Assembly: GCF_002312805.1 (NCBI RefSeq)
Contig: NZ_NMUA01000002.1
Span: 124,001-188,000, forward strand
From: Sphingobium sp. D43FB
GTDB taxonomy: Bacteria > Pseudomonadota > Alphaproteobacteria > Sphingomonadales > Sphingomonadaceae
Length of the DNA stretch: 64,000 nucleotides
Direction: 5' to 3'
Position numbers and translations under genes: made by a program. Positions 53,655 to 62,297 of the stretch are shown piece after piece; the stretch's first letter is position 1; every line of letters starts with the position of its first letter. The notes beneath the pieces were generated by a model. It saw only the letters and a program-made list of their open reading frames with translations, was not told the DNA's origin and did not search any database.

Positions 53655-54623
53655 TCACAGGCGAATGACGCAGGCGCCCCAAGTGAAGCCACCACCCATC
53701 GCTTCCAGGACGATGAGTTCGCCCGGCTTGATCCGCCCGTCGCGCACCGCGAGGTCGAGCGCCAGCGGAACCGACGCAGCGGATGTATTGGCGTGGCGGT
53801 CAACGGTCACCACCACCCGGTCGGGTGACAGCTTCAATTTGCGCGCCGTCGCGTCGAGAATGCGGGCATTGGCCTGGTGCGGGACCAGCCAGTCGATGTC
53901 GGCATTGGTCAGGCCCGCCATCGCCATGACTTCGTTGAGGACCGAGGCGAGGTTGACGACCGCATGGCGGAACACCTCCTGCCCGCGCATCCGCAATTTG
54001 CCCACGGTCTGCGTCGTTGACGGGCCGCCATCGACATAGAGAAGCTGGTTATGGCGACCGTCGGCGTGCAGTTTCGACGCCAGTATGCCGCGCGCGCCAC
54101 CCGCGCTTTCCTCCGCCCCCAGCACCACAGCGCCCGCGCCATCGCCAAACAGGACGCAAGTTGCGCGATCCTCCCAGTCGAGGATGCGGCTGAAGGTTTC
54201 CGCGCCGATCACCAGCGCGCGGTTCGCGGCGCCCGACCGGATCATGCTGTCCGCCACGGTCATGGCGTAGAGAAAGCCTGAGCACACGGCGGCAACGTCG
54301 AACGCGACACAATCGTCGATGCCAAGCGCGGCCTGGACGGTGGTCGCGGTGGCAGGAAAAGTCTGGTCCGGCGTTGCCGTCGCCAGGATGATAAGGTCGA
54401 TATCCTGCGCCGCGACACCCGCTGCGTCGAGCGCAGCGCGGGCAGCATCGGTCGCCAACGTAGAGGTCGTTTCACCCTCTCCCGCGATATGGCGGTTACG
54501 GATGCCGGTGCGCTCGACGATCCATTCGTCGCTGGTATCGACAGTCTGCGCCAGTTCGGCATTGCTGACCGCGCGAACGGGCAGGGCCGAGCCCGTGCCC
54601 AGCAATATCGATCGACGGATCAC
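53655..54623 (-). CDS. fabH: 3-oxoacyl-ACP synthase III
   Basis: This 322-aa enzyme starts fatty acid synthesis by condensing acetyl-CoA with malonyl-ACP. It starts with GTG 54623, overlapping the plsX stop by 4 bp (GTGA). The catalytic triad is Cys 114 (AAVCSGF), His in VPHQANARI and Asn in [10 protein letters not shown]. Confidence 0.97.
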   Translation of the reverse strand: MIRRSILLGTGSALPVRAVSNAELAQTVDTSDEWIVERTGIRNRHIAGEGETTSTLATDAARAALDAAGVAAQDIDLIILATATPDQTFPATATTVQAALGIDDCVAFDVAAVCSGFLYAMTVADSMIRSGAANRALVIGAETFSRILDWEDRATCVLFGDGAGAVVLGAEESAGGARGILASKLHADGRHNQLLYVDGGPSTTQTVGKLRMRGQEVFRHAVVNLASVLNEVMAMAGLTNADIDWLVPHQANARILDATARKLKLSPDRVVVTVDRHANTSAASVPLALDLAVRDGRIKPGELIVLEAMGGGFTWGACVIRL

Positions 54624-55681
54624 TTGACGGGCAGCTCCAGCTTGGCGGCTTTAGTAGCCGACAGGTCCGCAATGCCCGCCATATCGGCGGCGATGCGGCG
54701 GGTGATGTCCTCTTCCAGCAGCCGCGCGGCAACATGGACCGCATTGGCCACGCCCTTGGCATCGGCGCTGCCATGGCTTTTCACGACGACGCCGTTGAGG
54801 CCCAGGAAAACCGCGCCATTATGGTTGTTGGGGTCGAGATGATGTTTGAGCAGGTGCATGGCAGGCTTGGAGATCAGGAAGCCGATCTTCGAGCGGATCG
54901 AGCTGGTGAACGCCTTGCGCAGCACGTCGGTAACGAAGCGGGCGGTGCCCTCCGCCGTCTTGAGCGCGACATTGCCTGAAAAACCGTCGCACACGATCAC
55001 GTCGGTATCACCGCGGCTGATCTTGTCGCCCTCGGTAAAACCATCGAACTGAAGCGGCAGGGTGTCGGCGGCGCGCAATATGGCGGCGGCGTCGCGAATC
55101 TCGTCCGTGCCCTTGAGATCCTCGGTGCCGATGTTGAGCAGGCGCACGCGCGGCCGTTCAAGGTCGAAGGCGATACGCGAATAGGCCGCGCCCATCACCG
55201 CGAACTGGACGAGGTTGCGCGCGTCGCATTCGGTATTGGCGCCCAGGTCGAGCATGATGACGTCATTGTCGCCCAGCGTCGGCAGCATCGCGGCCAGCGC
55301 AGGGCGATCGACGCCCGGCATGGTCCGCAGCGCCACTTTCGCCATCGCCATCAGCGCGCCGGTATTGCCCGCCGATACCGCCGCCCCGGCCTGACCCGAT
55401 TTCACGGCCGCAATGGCCATGCTCATCGAGCTGTCCTTCTTGCGGATCGCGACGCCGGGCTTGTCCGCGCCATCGACCACCGAAGCGGCATGAACGACGT
55501 CCGATGCGGCCCGCAAATTAGGGTGGCTGTCGAGCGCGGCCTTGATCCGCACTTCGTCACCGAACAGGGTGAAAAGGAGTCCATCGTGCCGGTGACGCGC
55601 GAGTGCAACACCCGCGATCATCACACGCACGCCTTCATCCCCGCCCATCGCGTCAATTGCGATTCGCGGTTGCCTGGACAC
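54620..55681 (-). CDS. plsX: Phosphate acyltransferase PlsX
   Basis: This 353-aa enzyme makes acyl-phosphate from acyl-ACP for phospholipid synthesis. Start GTG 55681 is preferred over GTG 55690 because AAAGGGG then has proper 8-nt spacing. Motifs include [12 protein letters not shown] near the N-terminus and [11 protein letters not shown]. It follows rpmF by 33 bp. Confidence 0.96.
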   Translation of the reverse strand: MSRQPRIAIDAMGGDEGVRVMIAGVALARHRHDGLLFTLFGDEVRIKAALDSHPNLRAASDVVHAASVVDGADKPGVAIRKKDSSMSMAIAAVKSGQAGAAVSAGNTGALMAMAKVALRTMPGVDRPALAAMLPTLGDNDVIMLDLGANTECDARNLVQFAVMGAAYSRIAFDLERPRVRLLNIGTEDLKGTDEIRDAAAILRAADTLPLQFDGFTEGDKISRGDTDVIVCDGFSGNVALKTAEGTARFVTDVLRKAFTSSIRSKIGFLISKPAMHLLKHHLDPNNHNGAVFLGLNGVVVKSHGSADAKGVANAVHVAARLLEEDITRRIAADMAGIADLSATKAAKLELPVK

Positions 55682-55714
55682 GCTGATCACCCCTTTGCGG
55701 AGATCGAGACTGGC

Positions 55715-55894
55715 TTACGCCCCGACGGCGACGATTTCGCGACCGTTATAATGGCCACAGGCACCGCACAGATTGTGCGGGCGCTTGAGTTCGCCACAGT
55801 TGGAGCATTCCTGGAATGCTTCGACGCGCAGCGAATCGTGGCTACGGCGCATACCGCGCTTGGAGGGGGACGTTTTCCTTTTGGGGACAGCCAT
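55715..55894 (-). CDS. rpmF: 50S ribosomal protein L32
   Basis: This 59-aa gene starts at ATG 55894 ([20 protein letters not shown]) and ends at TAA 55715. The four-Cys zinc-ribbon is intact ([17 protein letters not shown]), so this is the zinc-binding form of L32. It heads the rpmF-plsX-fabH-ihfA-merR cluster. Confidence 0.97.
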   Translation of the reverse strand: MAVPKRKTSPSKRGMRRSHDSLRVEAFQECSNCGELKRPHNLCGACGHYNGREIVAVGA

Positions 55895-56102
55895 GTCGGC
55901 ACCTTGTTCCGTAAATTATCTGGTTGTGCGACTGGCCGGTTTCCGATGGAGACGCAGACGCCACAAGGCGCCGCAGACCCATGCGGCCCGGGTGATCGCG
56001 AAGCCCTGCGCCTATAGCGGTTTTTGTTCGGGGTGCAAGTCCTTCCTTGCCGATCGCGCCCCACGCCCTAGACTGAAGCCCTACCGCAACGGGGGAATTT
56101 TC

Positions 56103-56534
56103 ATGGCTTTGCCGATCACGCTGACCTTTGCCGCAGCCTGCGCGCTGCTCAACCTGTGGCTGGCGATTCGCTGCGTCCGGCTGCGCGCCAAGGACAAGGT
56201 GCTTCATGGCGACGGCGGCAGCGGGCTACTGGCGCGGCGGATGCGCGCCCAGGCCAACTTCATCGAATATACGCCGATCGTGCTGATCCTGTTCGCCCTC
56301 GTCGAGCTAGCGGTGGGTGGCTCCTTATGGCTGTCCATCGCGGCATTGGTCTATGTGCTGGCGCGCGTAGCGCACGGCTTTGGCATGGATGCGGACAAGC
56401 CCACCGTCTGGCGGGCCGTTGGCGCATTGGTCACCTGGCTGGTGATGGTGGGTCTCGCGATCACGGCGCTGACGATCGCCTACACCGCCACGCGCGAAGT
56501 GCCTGTGCCGCCCGCGCTGGCGGCACAGGTGTAG
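56103..56534 (+). CDS. MAPEG family membrane protein
   Basis: This 143-aa inner-membrane protein has four helices and the MAPEG features: ARRMRAQANFIEYTPIVLIL (about 45-64) and VYVLARVAHGFGM (about 86-98). MAPEG proteins include glutathione-dependent membrane enzymes. The start is ATG 56103; the larger reading frame from 55773 overlaps rpmF and was rejected. Confidence 0.9.
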   Translation: MALPITLTFAAACALLNLWLAIRCVRLRAKDKVLHGDGGSGLLARRMRAQANFIEYTPIVLILFALVELAVGGSLWLSIAALVYVLARVAHGFGMDADKPTVWRAVGALVTWLVMVGLAITALTIAYTATREVPVPPALAAQV

Positions 56535-56537
56535 GCT

Positions 56538-57197
56538 TTAGCCCGCCAGCACCGAATCGGCGACAAAGGGGTTGGTGCGGCGTTCATGGGCGAAATTGCT
56601 CATCGCGCCGTGGCCGGGGACGAAGGCCGTGTCGCCCCCCAATGGCCACAGCTTGCCGGTAATCGCGTCGATCAAATCCTGATGATTGCCGCGCGGGAAA
56701 TCGGTGCGGCCGATCGATCCCTGGAACAGCACGTCACCGACGATCGCGAGTTTGCTCGGCGCATGGTGGAACACGACATGGCCCGGCGTATGGCCAGGAC
56801 AATGGATGACGTCGAAGGTCAGGTTGCCGACCGTCACATGGTCCCCATCCTGCAGCCAGCGATCAGGCTCGAAGCTCTCCCCCGGTACGCCCCAGCGTTT
56901 GCCGTCTTCGGCCAAGCGCTCGATCCAGAAACGATCCTCTTCGTGCGGCCCTTCAATCGGCACGCCAAGATCGCGGGCCAAAACCCCCGCCTGCCCACAA
57001 TGGTCGATATGGCCATGGGTGACGAGCAATTTCTCGATCGTGACCCCCTGCTCCGCCGCCGCGCGTTTCAACACCGGCAGGTCGCCGCCCGGATCGACGA
57101 AGGCACCGCGCATGGTTTGGGTACACCAAAAGAGGGTGCAATTCTGCTGGAGCGGGGTGACCGGGATCAGCATGGCTTTGAGCGGAGGTGTCGTCAT
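56538..57197 (-). CDS. MBL-fold metallo-hydrolase (glyoxalase II-like)
   Basis: This 219-aa enzyme starts at ATG 57197 (MTTPPLKAML). The metal site is THGHIDHCG (60-68), with downstream His (CPGHTPGHVVF), Asp (IVGDVLF) and His (VPGHGAMSNF). It is probably a hydroxyacylglutathione hydrolase or a related thioester hydrolase. The Rrf2 regulator lies upstream. Confidence 0.92.
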   Translation of the reverse strand: MTTPPLKAMLIPVTPLQQNCTLFWCTQTMRGAFVDPGGDLPVLKRAAAEQGVTIEKLLVTHGHIDHCGQAGVLARDLGVPIEGPHEEDRFWIERLAEDGKRWGVPGESFEPDRWLQDGDHVTVGNLTFDVIHCPGHTPGHVVFHHAPSKLAIVGDVLFQGSIGRTDFPRGNHQDLIDAITGKLWPLGGDTAFVPGHGAMSNFAHERRTNPFVADSVLAG

Positions 57198-57234
57198 GCC
57201 CCCGATGTGGCGAAGCGAGGCGGCGGGCGCAAGG

Positions 57235-57663
57235 CTAGACCGCCTCGTCCAGCGCCGCAAAGGGCTCGGCCAGGCTGATGCTGTCCAGCACCTTGGCAGT
57301 TTCATCGCGAACGCGCAGCATTACGCGGTGCAGGCGGCATTCCGACTCGGGCAGGCAATTGGTGCAGCTTTCATGCGCGAAACGACTGGCGCAGGGGGTC
57401 AGGGCGAGCGACCCGCGCGTCATCCGCACGATGTCGCCATAGCTGATATCGACCGGCGCCAGCGCCAACCAATAGCCCCCGTCCCGCCCGCGCTGGGTCG
57501 CGACCAGCCCTTCGCGCGACAATTCGGAGAGGATGACGGTCAGGAATTTCGCCGGGATATTCTGGCGTGTGGAAATCTCGCCGAGCGGCACCGGACCCTG
57601 GCGGTAGCGATCGGCAAGATGTTGCAGCGCGCGGATGGCGTAACGGGTCTTCTGGGACAACAT
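57235..57663 (-). CDS. Rrf2 family transcriptional regulator with Cys cluster
   Basis: This 142-aa regulator starts at ATG 57663 (MLSQKTRYAIRALQHLAD). The winged HTH has the Rrf2 signature IPAKFLTVILSELSREGLV. Four Cys residues (PCASRFAHESCTNCLPESECRLH) sit in the region that holds the [2Fe-2S] cluster in IscR/NsrR/RirA. An Fe-S or NO sensor role is likely. It lies upstream of the MBL-fold gene. Confidence 0.92.
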   Translation of the reverse strand: MLSQKTRYAIRALQHLADRYRQGPVPLGEISTRQNIPAKFLTVILSELSREGLVATQRGRDGGYWLALAPVDISYGDIVRMTRGSLALTPCASRFAHESCTNCLPESECRLHRVMLRVRDETAKVLDSISLAEPFAALDEAV

Positions 57664-57703
57664 AGCGTCGTTATTCGCCCCCTCGTCCGATTTTACAACC
57701 CGC

Positions 57704-58729
57704 TCAACGCGCGGGCACAAGCGCCGCCCGCGCCTGGCCTGGAAAGTCGCTGAACAGGCCGTCGACCCCGGTGGCGACGATGGCGCGGACATAGCCCGTG
57801 AAATCACCTAACCCCTGAGGATCGTCGAGCCGCTGATATTGCGGCGGCAGGAAGCTATTTTCCATCCGCATCGTCCAGACATGGACCTGCAAGCCTGCAT
57901 CATGCGCGCGCCCGACCAGCGCAGTCGCCCCTTCGGGTGCGATCACCAGCGCCGTCGACGGCCCGATCCCATCGGCATAGGCCGCGACATCGGTCAGCCC
58001 CTGAACGGTGAGCATATCCGCATAGCTGGTGCCGGGCAGGTCGGCAGGGCCGCCCTCGGCATCGACCAGCTGGATGAGGCGCAGGCGCGAGGCTGCGCGG
58101 ATCGCTTTCAGATTGCCGACCTCGAACGACTGGATGAAGACCGGATCTGCCTCGGTCTGATAGCCATAGCGGCTCAGCAGATCGAGCAACGGAGCCTGAT
58201 GCGGCAGGCCAAGCCCAGCGAAATAGCTCGGATGCTTGGTTTCGGGATAAAGCCCGATGCGGCGGCTGCTCTCGGCCTCCTTGGCGCGCACCAGTTGCAC
58301 TATCTCTTCGAAGGTGGGAATCGGATAGAGGCCGTCGAACCGCTTGTTGGCAGTGCGCAGGTCCGGCAACCGCTCGCGGGCGCGCAGCGTGCGCAGTTCG
58401 GCAAGGGTGAAATCCTCGGTGAACCAGCCCGACATTTCTAGGCCGTCGATCGTCTTGCTCGTCTTGCGATCGGCAAATTCGGGATGGTTGGCGACATCGG
58501 TGGTGCCGCCAATCTCATTTTCATGCCGGGCGACGAGGACGCCGTCCTTGGTCAGCACCAGATCCGGCTCGATATAGTCCGCGCCCTGGTCGATCGCCCG
58601 CTCATAGCTGGCAAGCGTATGTTCGGGCCGCTCCCCGCTGGCACCGCGATGGGCGATGATCAGCGGATCGGCCCGCGCGGCAGAAAGGGGGATGAGGCTC
58701 ATCAACAGCAACAAGCCGATCCGCACCAC
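57704..58729 (-). CDS. glpQ: Periplasmic glycerophosphodiester phosphodiesterase
   Basis: This 341-aa secreted enzyme hydrolyses glycerophosphodiesters. GTG 58729 is chosen because GAGGGG lies 7 nt upstream. A signal peptide (VRIGLLLLMSLIPLSAARA) is followed by the GDPD domain with HRGASGERPEHT, catalytic/metal residues in IEPDLVLTKDG and ARHE. A second region ends in GVDGLFSDFP. The ArsC-like gene lies 11 bp upstream. Confidence 0.93.
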   Translation of the reverse strand: MVRIGLLLLMSLIPLSAARADPLIIAHRGASGERPEHTLASYERAIDQGADYIEPDLVLTKDGVLVARHENEIGGTTDVANHPEFADRKTSKTIDGLEMSGWFTEDFTLAELRTLRARERLPDLRTANKRFDGLYPIPTFEEIVQLVRAKEAESSRRIGLYPETKHPSYFAGLGLPHQAPLLDLLSRYGYQTEADPVFIQSFEVGNLKAIRAASRLRLIQLVDAEGGPADLPGTSYADMLTVQGLTDVAAYADGIGPSTALVIAPEGATALVGRAHDAGLQVHVWTMRMENSFLPPQYQRLDDPQGLGDFTGYVRAIVATGVDGLFSDFPGQARAALVPAR

Positions 58730-58740
58730 ATCCCCGCCCC

Positions 58741-59097
58741 TCAAGCCGAAACGCCTTGCAGCGCGTTTTCGTAGGTCGTGGCCTTGAACCCGATGATCGT
58801 GCCCTTGCCGGTGTCGAGGATCGGCCGCTTGATCAGCGACGGGTTGGTGATCATCAGCAGGATCGCCTTGTCCGCATCGATATGCGCCTTGTCCCCCGCA
58901 TCAAGTGCGCGAAAGCTGGTGCCAGACCGGTTGAAGATGGTTTCCCAGCCATGTTCCATGACCCATTCCTCCAGCTTGGCTTTATCCACGCCCGAAACCT
59001 TATAGTCGTGGAAGCTGTAGGGGACGCGCTCATTGTCCAGCCAGTTACGGGCCTTCTTGATCGTGTCGCAATTTTTGATGCCGTACATGGTGATCAT
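58741..59097 (-). CDS. ArsC/Spx-family protein (YffB-like)
   Basis: This 118-aa thioredoxin-fold protein starts with MITMYGIKNCDTIKKA, with a single N-terminal Cys, as in YffB/ArsC-like reductases. A role in reducing small-molecule or protein thiols is likely, but it is not known to reduce arsenate. The ridA gene is 6 bp upstream, so they are cotranscribed. Confidence 0.9.
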   Translation of the reverse strand: MITMYGIKNCDTIKKARNWLDNERVPYSFHDYKVSGVDKAKLEEWVMEHGWETIFNRSGTSFRALDAGDKAHIDADKAILLMITNPSLIKRPILDTGKGTIIGFKATTYENALQGVSA

Positions 59098-59103
59098 GGC
59101 GAC

Positions 59104-59484
59104 TTATCCTTTGAAGGCGGTGACTTCGATTTCGATCTTCATCTCCGGCTTGATAAGGCCGGTGACGACGCAACTGGCGGCGGGACGGATCGTGCCGAAC
59201 ACCGGCGCGGTCGCCTGGCCCAGATCGTCCCAATAAACAGGGTCGGTGATATAATAAGTAACGCGCACGACATCGGCGAACGAGAAGCCCGCATCGTCCA
59301 GCGCCTTGCCGATGACCTTGAGCGCATTGGCGGCCTGATCGACCACGCTGTCGGGCATCGTCTTGGTTTCGGGGTCCGTGCCGGTGGTTCCGGCGACGAA
59401 GCACCAGTCGCCCTGGACGACGGCGCGCGAATAGCCGACCTGCGCCTCGAAGGGCGAGCCGGACGAGATGAGCTGGCGAGGCAT
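59104..59484 (-). CDS. RidA family protein
   Basis: This 126-aa YjgF/RidA-type protein starts at ATG 59484 (MPRQLISSGSPFEAQVGYSR). The family deaminates reactive enamine/imine intermediates. The conserved Arg in VVRVTYYITD is visible. It is the first gene of a small operon with the ArsC-like and glpQ genes. Confidence 0.9.
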   Translation of the reverse strand: MPRQLISSGSPFEAQVGYSRAVVQGDWCFVAGTTGTDPETKTMPDSVVDQAANALKVIGKALDDAGFSFADVVRVTYYITDPVYWDDLGQATAPVFGTIRPAASCVVTGLIKPEMKIEIEVTAFKG

Positions 59485-59619
59485 GGGGATTCCTGTTGCA
59501 GTGCGAAAAGGATCGCCTGGGCCTTTGGCCTTTTGCCCTCGCTCTGTCCAGTGGTTTCCGGGGAACGCGCTGCGATGCCGACCGTTGAAGAGCGATCAAT
59601 CCCTATAAGGAGACCGGCC

Positions 59620-59910
59620 ATGGACCGCCCTACCCCCGACACGGAAGACAATAGCGAACAGGCCGATGCGGGCACGCAGGCGCAGGACGTCGCCGCCGAC
59701 GCGCAGGCGCGCGCGACCGATCCGTCGGAAGATAGCGAGCGGGGCGGCGATGCCAATCCGGCGCAGATCATTCCCGACGATGTGCCCGACCTGGTCGAGC
59801 GGATGAACGATATGAACCGGTCGGGCCGGATCGACATGGATGCCTATGCGGGGGAGCCGCAGATGGACGATGAGGATGACGCCTTCGGAACGACCGAAGA
59901 CGACGAGTAA
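59620..59910 (+). CDS. Acidic hypothetical protein, 96 aa
   Basis: This small, strongly acidic protein starts at ATG 59620 (MDRPTPDTEDNSEQ), with AAGGAG 7 nt upstream. About 30% of residues are Asp/Glu. A short hydrophobic motif (PAQIIPDDVPDLVERMNDMN) lies in the middle. I do not recognise a family. It is probably largely disordered. The larger reading frame from 58756 is a shadow. Confidence 0.75.
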   Translation: MDRPTPDTEDNSEQADAGTQAQDVAADAQARATDPSEDSERGGDANPAQIIPDDVPDLVERMNDMNRSGRIDMDAYAGEPQMDDEDDAFGTTEDDE

Positions 59911-59914
59911 GTCG

Positions 59915-60325
59915 TCAGGCGGCGGCGCTGCCATCCAGCCCGAAATTGATCATGCCCCGCGCCATATGGCCAAGCGCCTGCGTCATCGAATCGGCAATGG
60001 CGGGATCGATATCCTCCTGCGCTGCAATGGCGCAGGTCATCGCCATCGCCCATTGATCCGCCAACGCCGGGGTGATCGGAAAGGCGCGATGCAGCGACAT
60101 GATGCACGGCCCGCGCTCAAACCAGTCGCGCGGGCCGCCCAGCCAGCCGGTCAGGAAGCGGGTCAGGCCGTGCCGTACCGGACCGAGGTCCGCTGCGTGA
60201 ACGTTGCGCAGGTCCGCATAGGCTTTGTCCTCTTCCAGCAGATCGTAAAAGCGGGCGACGATGGCGCGAACGGCGGGTTCGCCGCCGATACAGGCATAGG
60301 GGCTGGGCGGCGCGGCTGCGTTCAT
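59915..60325 (-). CDS. Group II truncated haemoglobin
   Basis: This 136-aa protein has the trHb-II layout: YACIGGEPAVRAIVARFYDLL at the N-terminus, WLGGPRDWF, and proximal His in MSLHRAFPIT. Such proteins bind O2/NO and protect against nitrosative stress. The start is ATG 60325, with GGAG upstream. An FNR-type box lies 59 bp upstream, which supports regulation by oxygen or NO. Confidence 0.9.
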   Translation of the reverse strand: MNAAAPPSPYACIGGEPAVRAIVARFYDLLEEDKAYADLRNVHAADLGPVRHGLTRFLTGWLGGPRDWFERGPCIMSLHRAFPITPALADQWAMAMTCAIAAQEDIDPAIADSMTQALGHMARGMINFGLDGSAAA

Positions 60326-60383
60326 GGGAGATGGCTCCGTTTCGGATAACCCTTTCAGCATGACGTTGGTGTGCGCCCTGTCT

Positions 60384-60397
60384 TTGATCCCGGTCAA
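60384..60397. promoter_or_regulatory. FNR/FixK-type box between the haemoglobin and nuclease genes
   Basis: TTGATCCCGGTCAA agrees at 9 of 10 defined positions with TTGAT-N4-ATCAA. It is 59 bp upstream of the truncated-haemoglobin start and 73 bp upstream of the divergent nuclease gene. Confidence 0.6.
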
Positions 60398-60469
60398 AAC
60401 GCGCCGGATCGGAGCGAAGATGGTCGCGCTTTAACCTGTCATTTGCTGTTGGGCGCCTACGCTCGCCCG

Positions 60470-60991
60470 ATGGCAAGACAAGCATATGGGCGCGGCAAGC
60501 AGCGCAGCGGTGCCATCAGCGGCCCATCTTTCATTTATATCCTATGTCTGGGGCTGCTGCTGGGCTGGTATGGACCGGAGTGGATCGAGCGGGGAACGCT
60601 GCCGACGATCCCGGTAACCGGGCAAAGCCAGAGCAGCGATACGCTATCGGCGCAGTTCGGCTTTTGCCATAGCGGCGGCGGGGTCGATTGCGTCGTGGAT
60701 GGCGACACATTCTGGTTCAAGGGCGCGAAATATCGGATCGCCGACATCGACACACCCGAAACCCATGGGCCGCGCTGCGCCGCCGAGGGCGCATTGGGCG
60801 CGCAGGCCACGCAGCGGCTGCAAGTCTTGCTCAATGCCGGTCCCTTCACGCTGGACAGCGTGGATCGCGATGTGGACCGCTATGGCCGGTCGTTGCGGGT
60901 CGTGACGCGCGGCGGTAGCTCGATCGGCGGGATGCTGGTGGCCGAAGGGCTGGCGCGGGAATGGGACGGGGCGCGGCGTCCCTGGTGTTGA
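60470..60991 (+). CDS. Membrane-anchored thermonuclease (SNase) family protein
   Basis: This 173-aa protein starts at ATG 60470 (MARQAYGRGK). One N-terminal hydrophobic helix (about 20-35) is followed by an SNase-like domain with VDGDTFWFKG, RIADIDTPE and Arg/Glu residues in the active-site region (DRYGRSLRVV). It is probably periplasm-facing. It lies divergent from the truncated haemoglobin. Confidence 0.88.
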   Translation: MARQAYGRGKQRSGAISGPSFIYILCLGLLLGWYGPEWIERGTLPTIPVTGQSQSSDTLSAQFGFCHSGGGVDCVVDGDTFWFKGAKYRIADIDTPETHGPRCAAEGALGAQATQRLQVLLNAGPFTLDSVDRDVDRYGRSLRVVTRGGSSIGGMLVAEGLAREWDGARRPWC

Positions 60992-61013
60992 ACGCAGCGC
61001 CCCTATTCTCCTG

Positions 61014-61637
61014 TTAGCGGCAGTTCACGCCGCCACGGTCGATTTCGCGGCCCAGCAGCGCGCCCGCGCCGCCCCCGATCAGGATACCGGCGATGTTGGA
61101 CTGGCCCCGGTCGATCTGGCCGCCGAGCAATCCGCCCAGCGCCGCGCCGACGATCAGGCCCGTGGTGCCGTCCGAGCGGCGGCAATAATAGCGGTCGTCA
61201 TAGCCGCGATAAATGCGGGTGCGGCGATCGACGCGGATCGGCTGGTAGCCAGCGCGATAATAGCGATCGGGCCGATAGCTGCGGCCATAGCGCGGGTCGG
61301 GGCGGTTCCAGTCATAGCTGTAGACCGGACGGCCAGGGCGGCGATAGGTCACGCGCTGGTCGTTGCGGCGATCCTGACGCCAGTCGCGGCGATCATCCCG
61401 ACGATCCACCCGGCGGTCCTGGCGATCATCGCGGCGGTCGGCCCGGCGATCCTGACGATTGTCGCGACGGTCATCCTTGCGGTCGGCGCGGCGATCCTGT
61501 CGGTCATCACGGCGATCCTCGCGCCGTTCGCGATTGTCGCGGCCCGGCTGCGCAAAGGCGGGGGTGGTAGCCAAGCCAGTCAGCGTCATCGCGCCAAGCG
61601 ACAGGGCGGCAATGGCCTGTTTGAAGGTGAATGTCAT
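61014..61637 (-). CDS. Glycine-zipper 2TM domain protein with Arg/Asp repeat
   Basis: This 207-aa exported protein starts at ATG 61637. A signal peptide (QAIAALSLGAMTLTGLATTPAFA) is followed by a long region of RRDDRQDRRADR repeats (about 32-95), a Tyr/Arg-rich segment, and a C-terminal glycine zipper (GLIVGAALGGLLGGQIDRG and AGILIGGGAGALLGREID). It is probably an outer-membrane- or periplasm-associated protein. Confidence 0.85.
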   Translation of the reverse strand: MTFTFKQAIAALSLGAMTLTGLATTPAFAQPGRDNRERREDRRDDRQDRRADRKDDRRDNRQDRRADRRDDRQDRRVDRRDDRRDWRQDRRNDQRVTYRRPGRPVYSYDWNRPDPRYGRSYRPDRYYRAGYQPIRVDRRTRIYRGYDDRYYCRRSDGTTGLIVGAALGGLLGGQIDRGQSNIAGILIGGGAGALLGREIDRGGVNCR

Positions 61638-61813
61638 GGGCGGGTCCTTCCCTGGGGTCGTGTCTCTGCTGTTAGAACCCCAGTGGATACAGGATGTTGC
61701 ATGAACGGAACAAAACAGGGTGTTCATCGTGGGTTTGGTCGATGGGGAATGGCTGCGGTAGCGAGAACAGGTTTATTGCAGGACCATCACGACACCGGCG
61801 CGTCGCGTCGCAA

Positions 61814-62068
61814 TCAGGCGGCGACTTTGCGCGCATGGGTCTGATCGCCCCGGCCTGCCAGCAGGCCCGCGATCGAAATATCCTCGTCCAATTCTTCCCA
61901 ATGCAGGCCTGCACGGCTGAGTTCGACCTGGGCGCGCTGCTCCATCGTCGCATGCAACAGGCGCGGAAACCAGGCGAGCGGCACGCCCAGCGTACGACCA
62001 TCATCAAGCTCGACCCAGAAACTATCCGCATCGAACCGGACGGCGAGGGGTTCAGGGGAAAAGGTCAT
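61814..62068 (-). CDS. DUF2442 family protein
   Basis: This 84-aa protein matches DUF2442 by VRFDADSFWVELDDGRTLGVPLAWFPRL. It overlaps the DUF4160 gene upstream by 17 bp. The two families are often paired; the function is unknown, although TA-like roles have been proposed. The start is ATG 62068. Confidence 0.88.
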   Translation of the reverse strand: MTFSPEPLAVRFDADSFWVELDDGRTLGVPLAWFPRLLHATMEQRAQVELSRAGLHWEELDEDISIAGLLAGRGDQTHARKVAA

Positions 62069-62294
62069 TCCAAGCGCTCTCTATCTCTTCGCGTCTAGCC
62101 TCTATAACATGGGAAAGTTGCGAAAGCATATGGGCAGGAAAACCGCGGCGTTCAGCTACCACCACTTCAGGCCAAAGCCAAAATTTCGCATTGTCCCGCC
62201 CCTTGCGAACGTGGATATGCACCGGCTCACGCGGATCACCTTCGTTAGCGAAAAAGTGGAAGCGATAGCCGTTCCAGTGAAAGACTTTGGGCAT
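62052..62294 (-). CDS. DUF4160 family protein
   Basis: This 80-aa protein matches DUF4160 by GYRFHFFANEGDPREPVHIHV and the C-terminal VIEARREEIESAW. It lies directly downstream of the unknown 202-aa gene (3 bp gap) and overlaps DUF2442, so the three may form an operon. Confidence 0.88.
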   Translation of the reverse strand: MPKVFHWNGYRFHFFANEGDPREPVHIHVRKGRDNAKFWLWPEVVVAERRGFPAHMLSQLSHVIEARREEIESAWNDLFP

Positions 62295-62297
62295 TGG

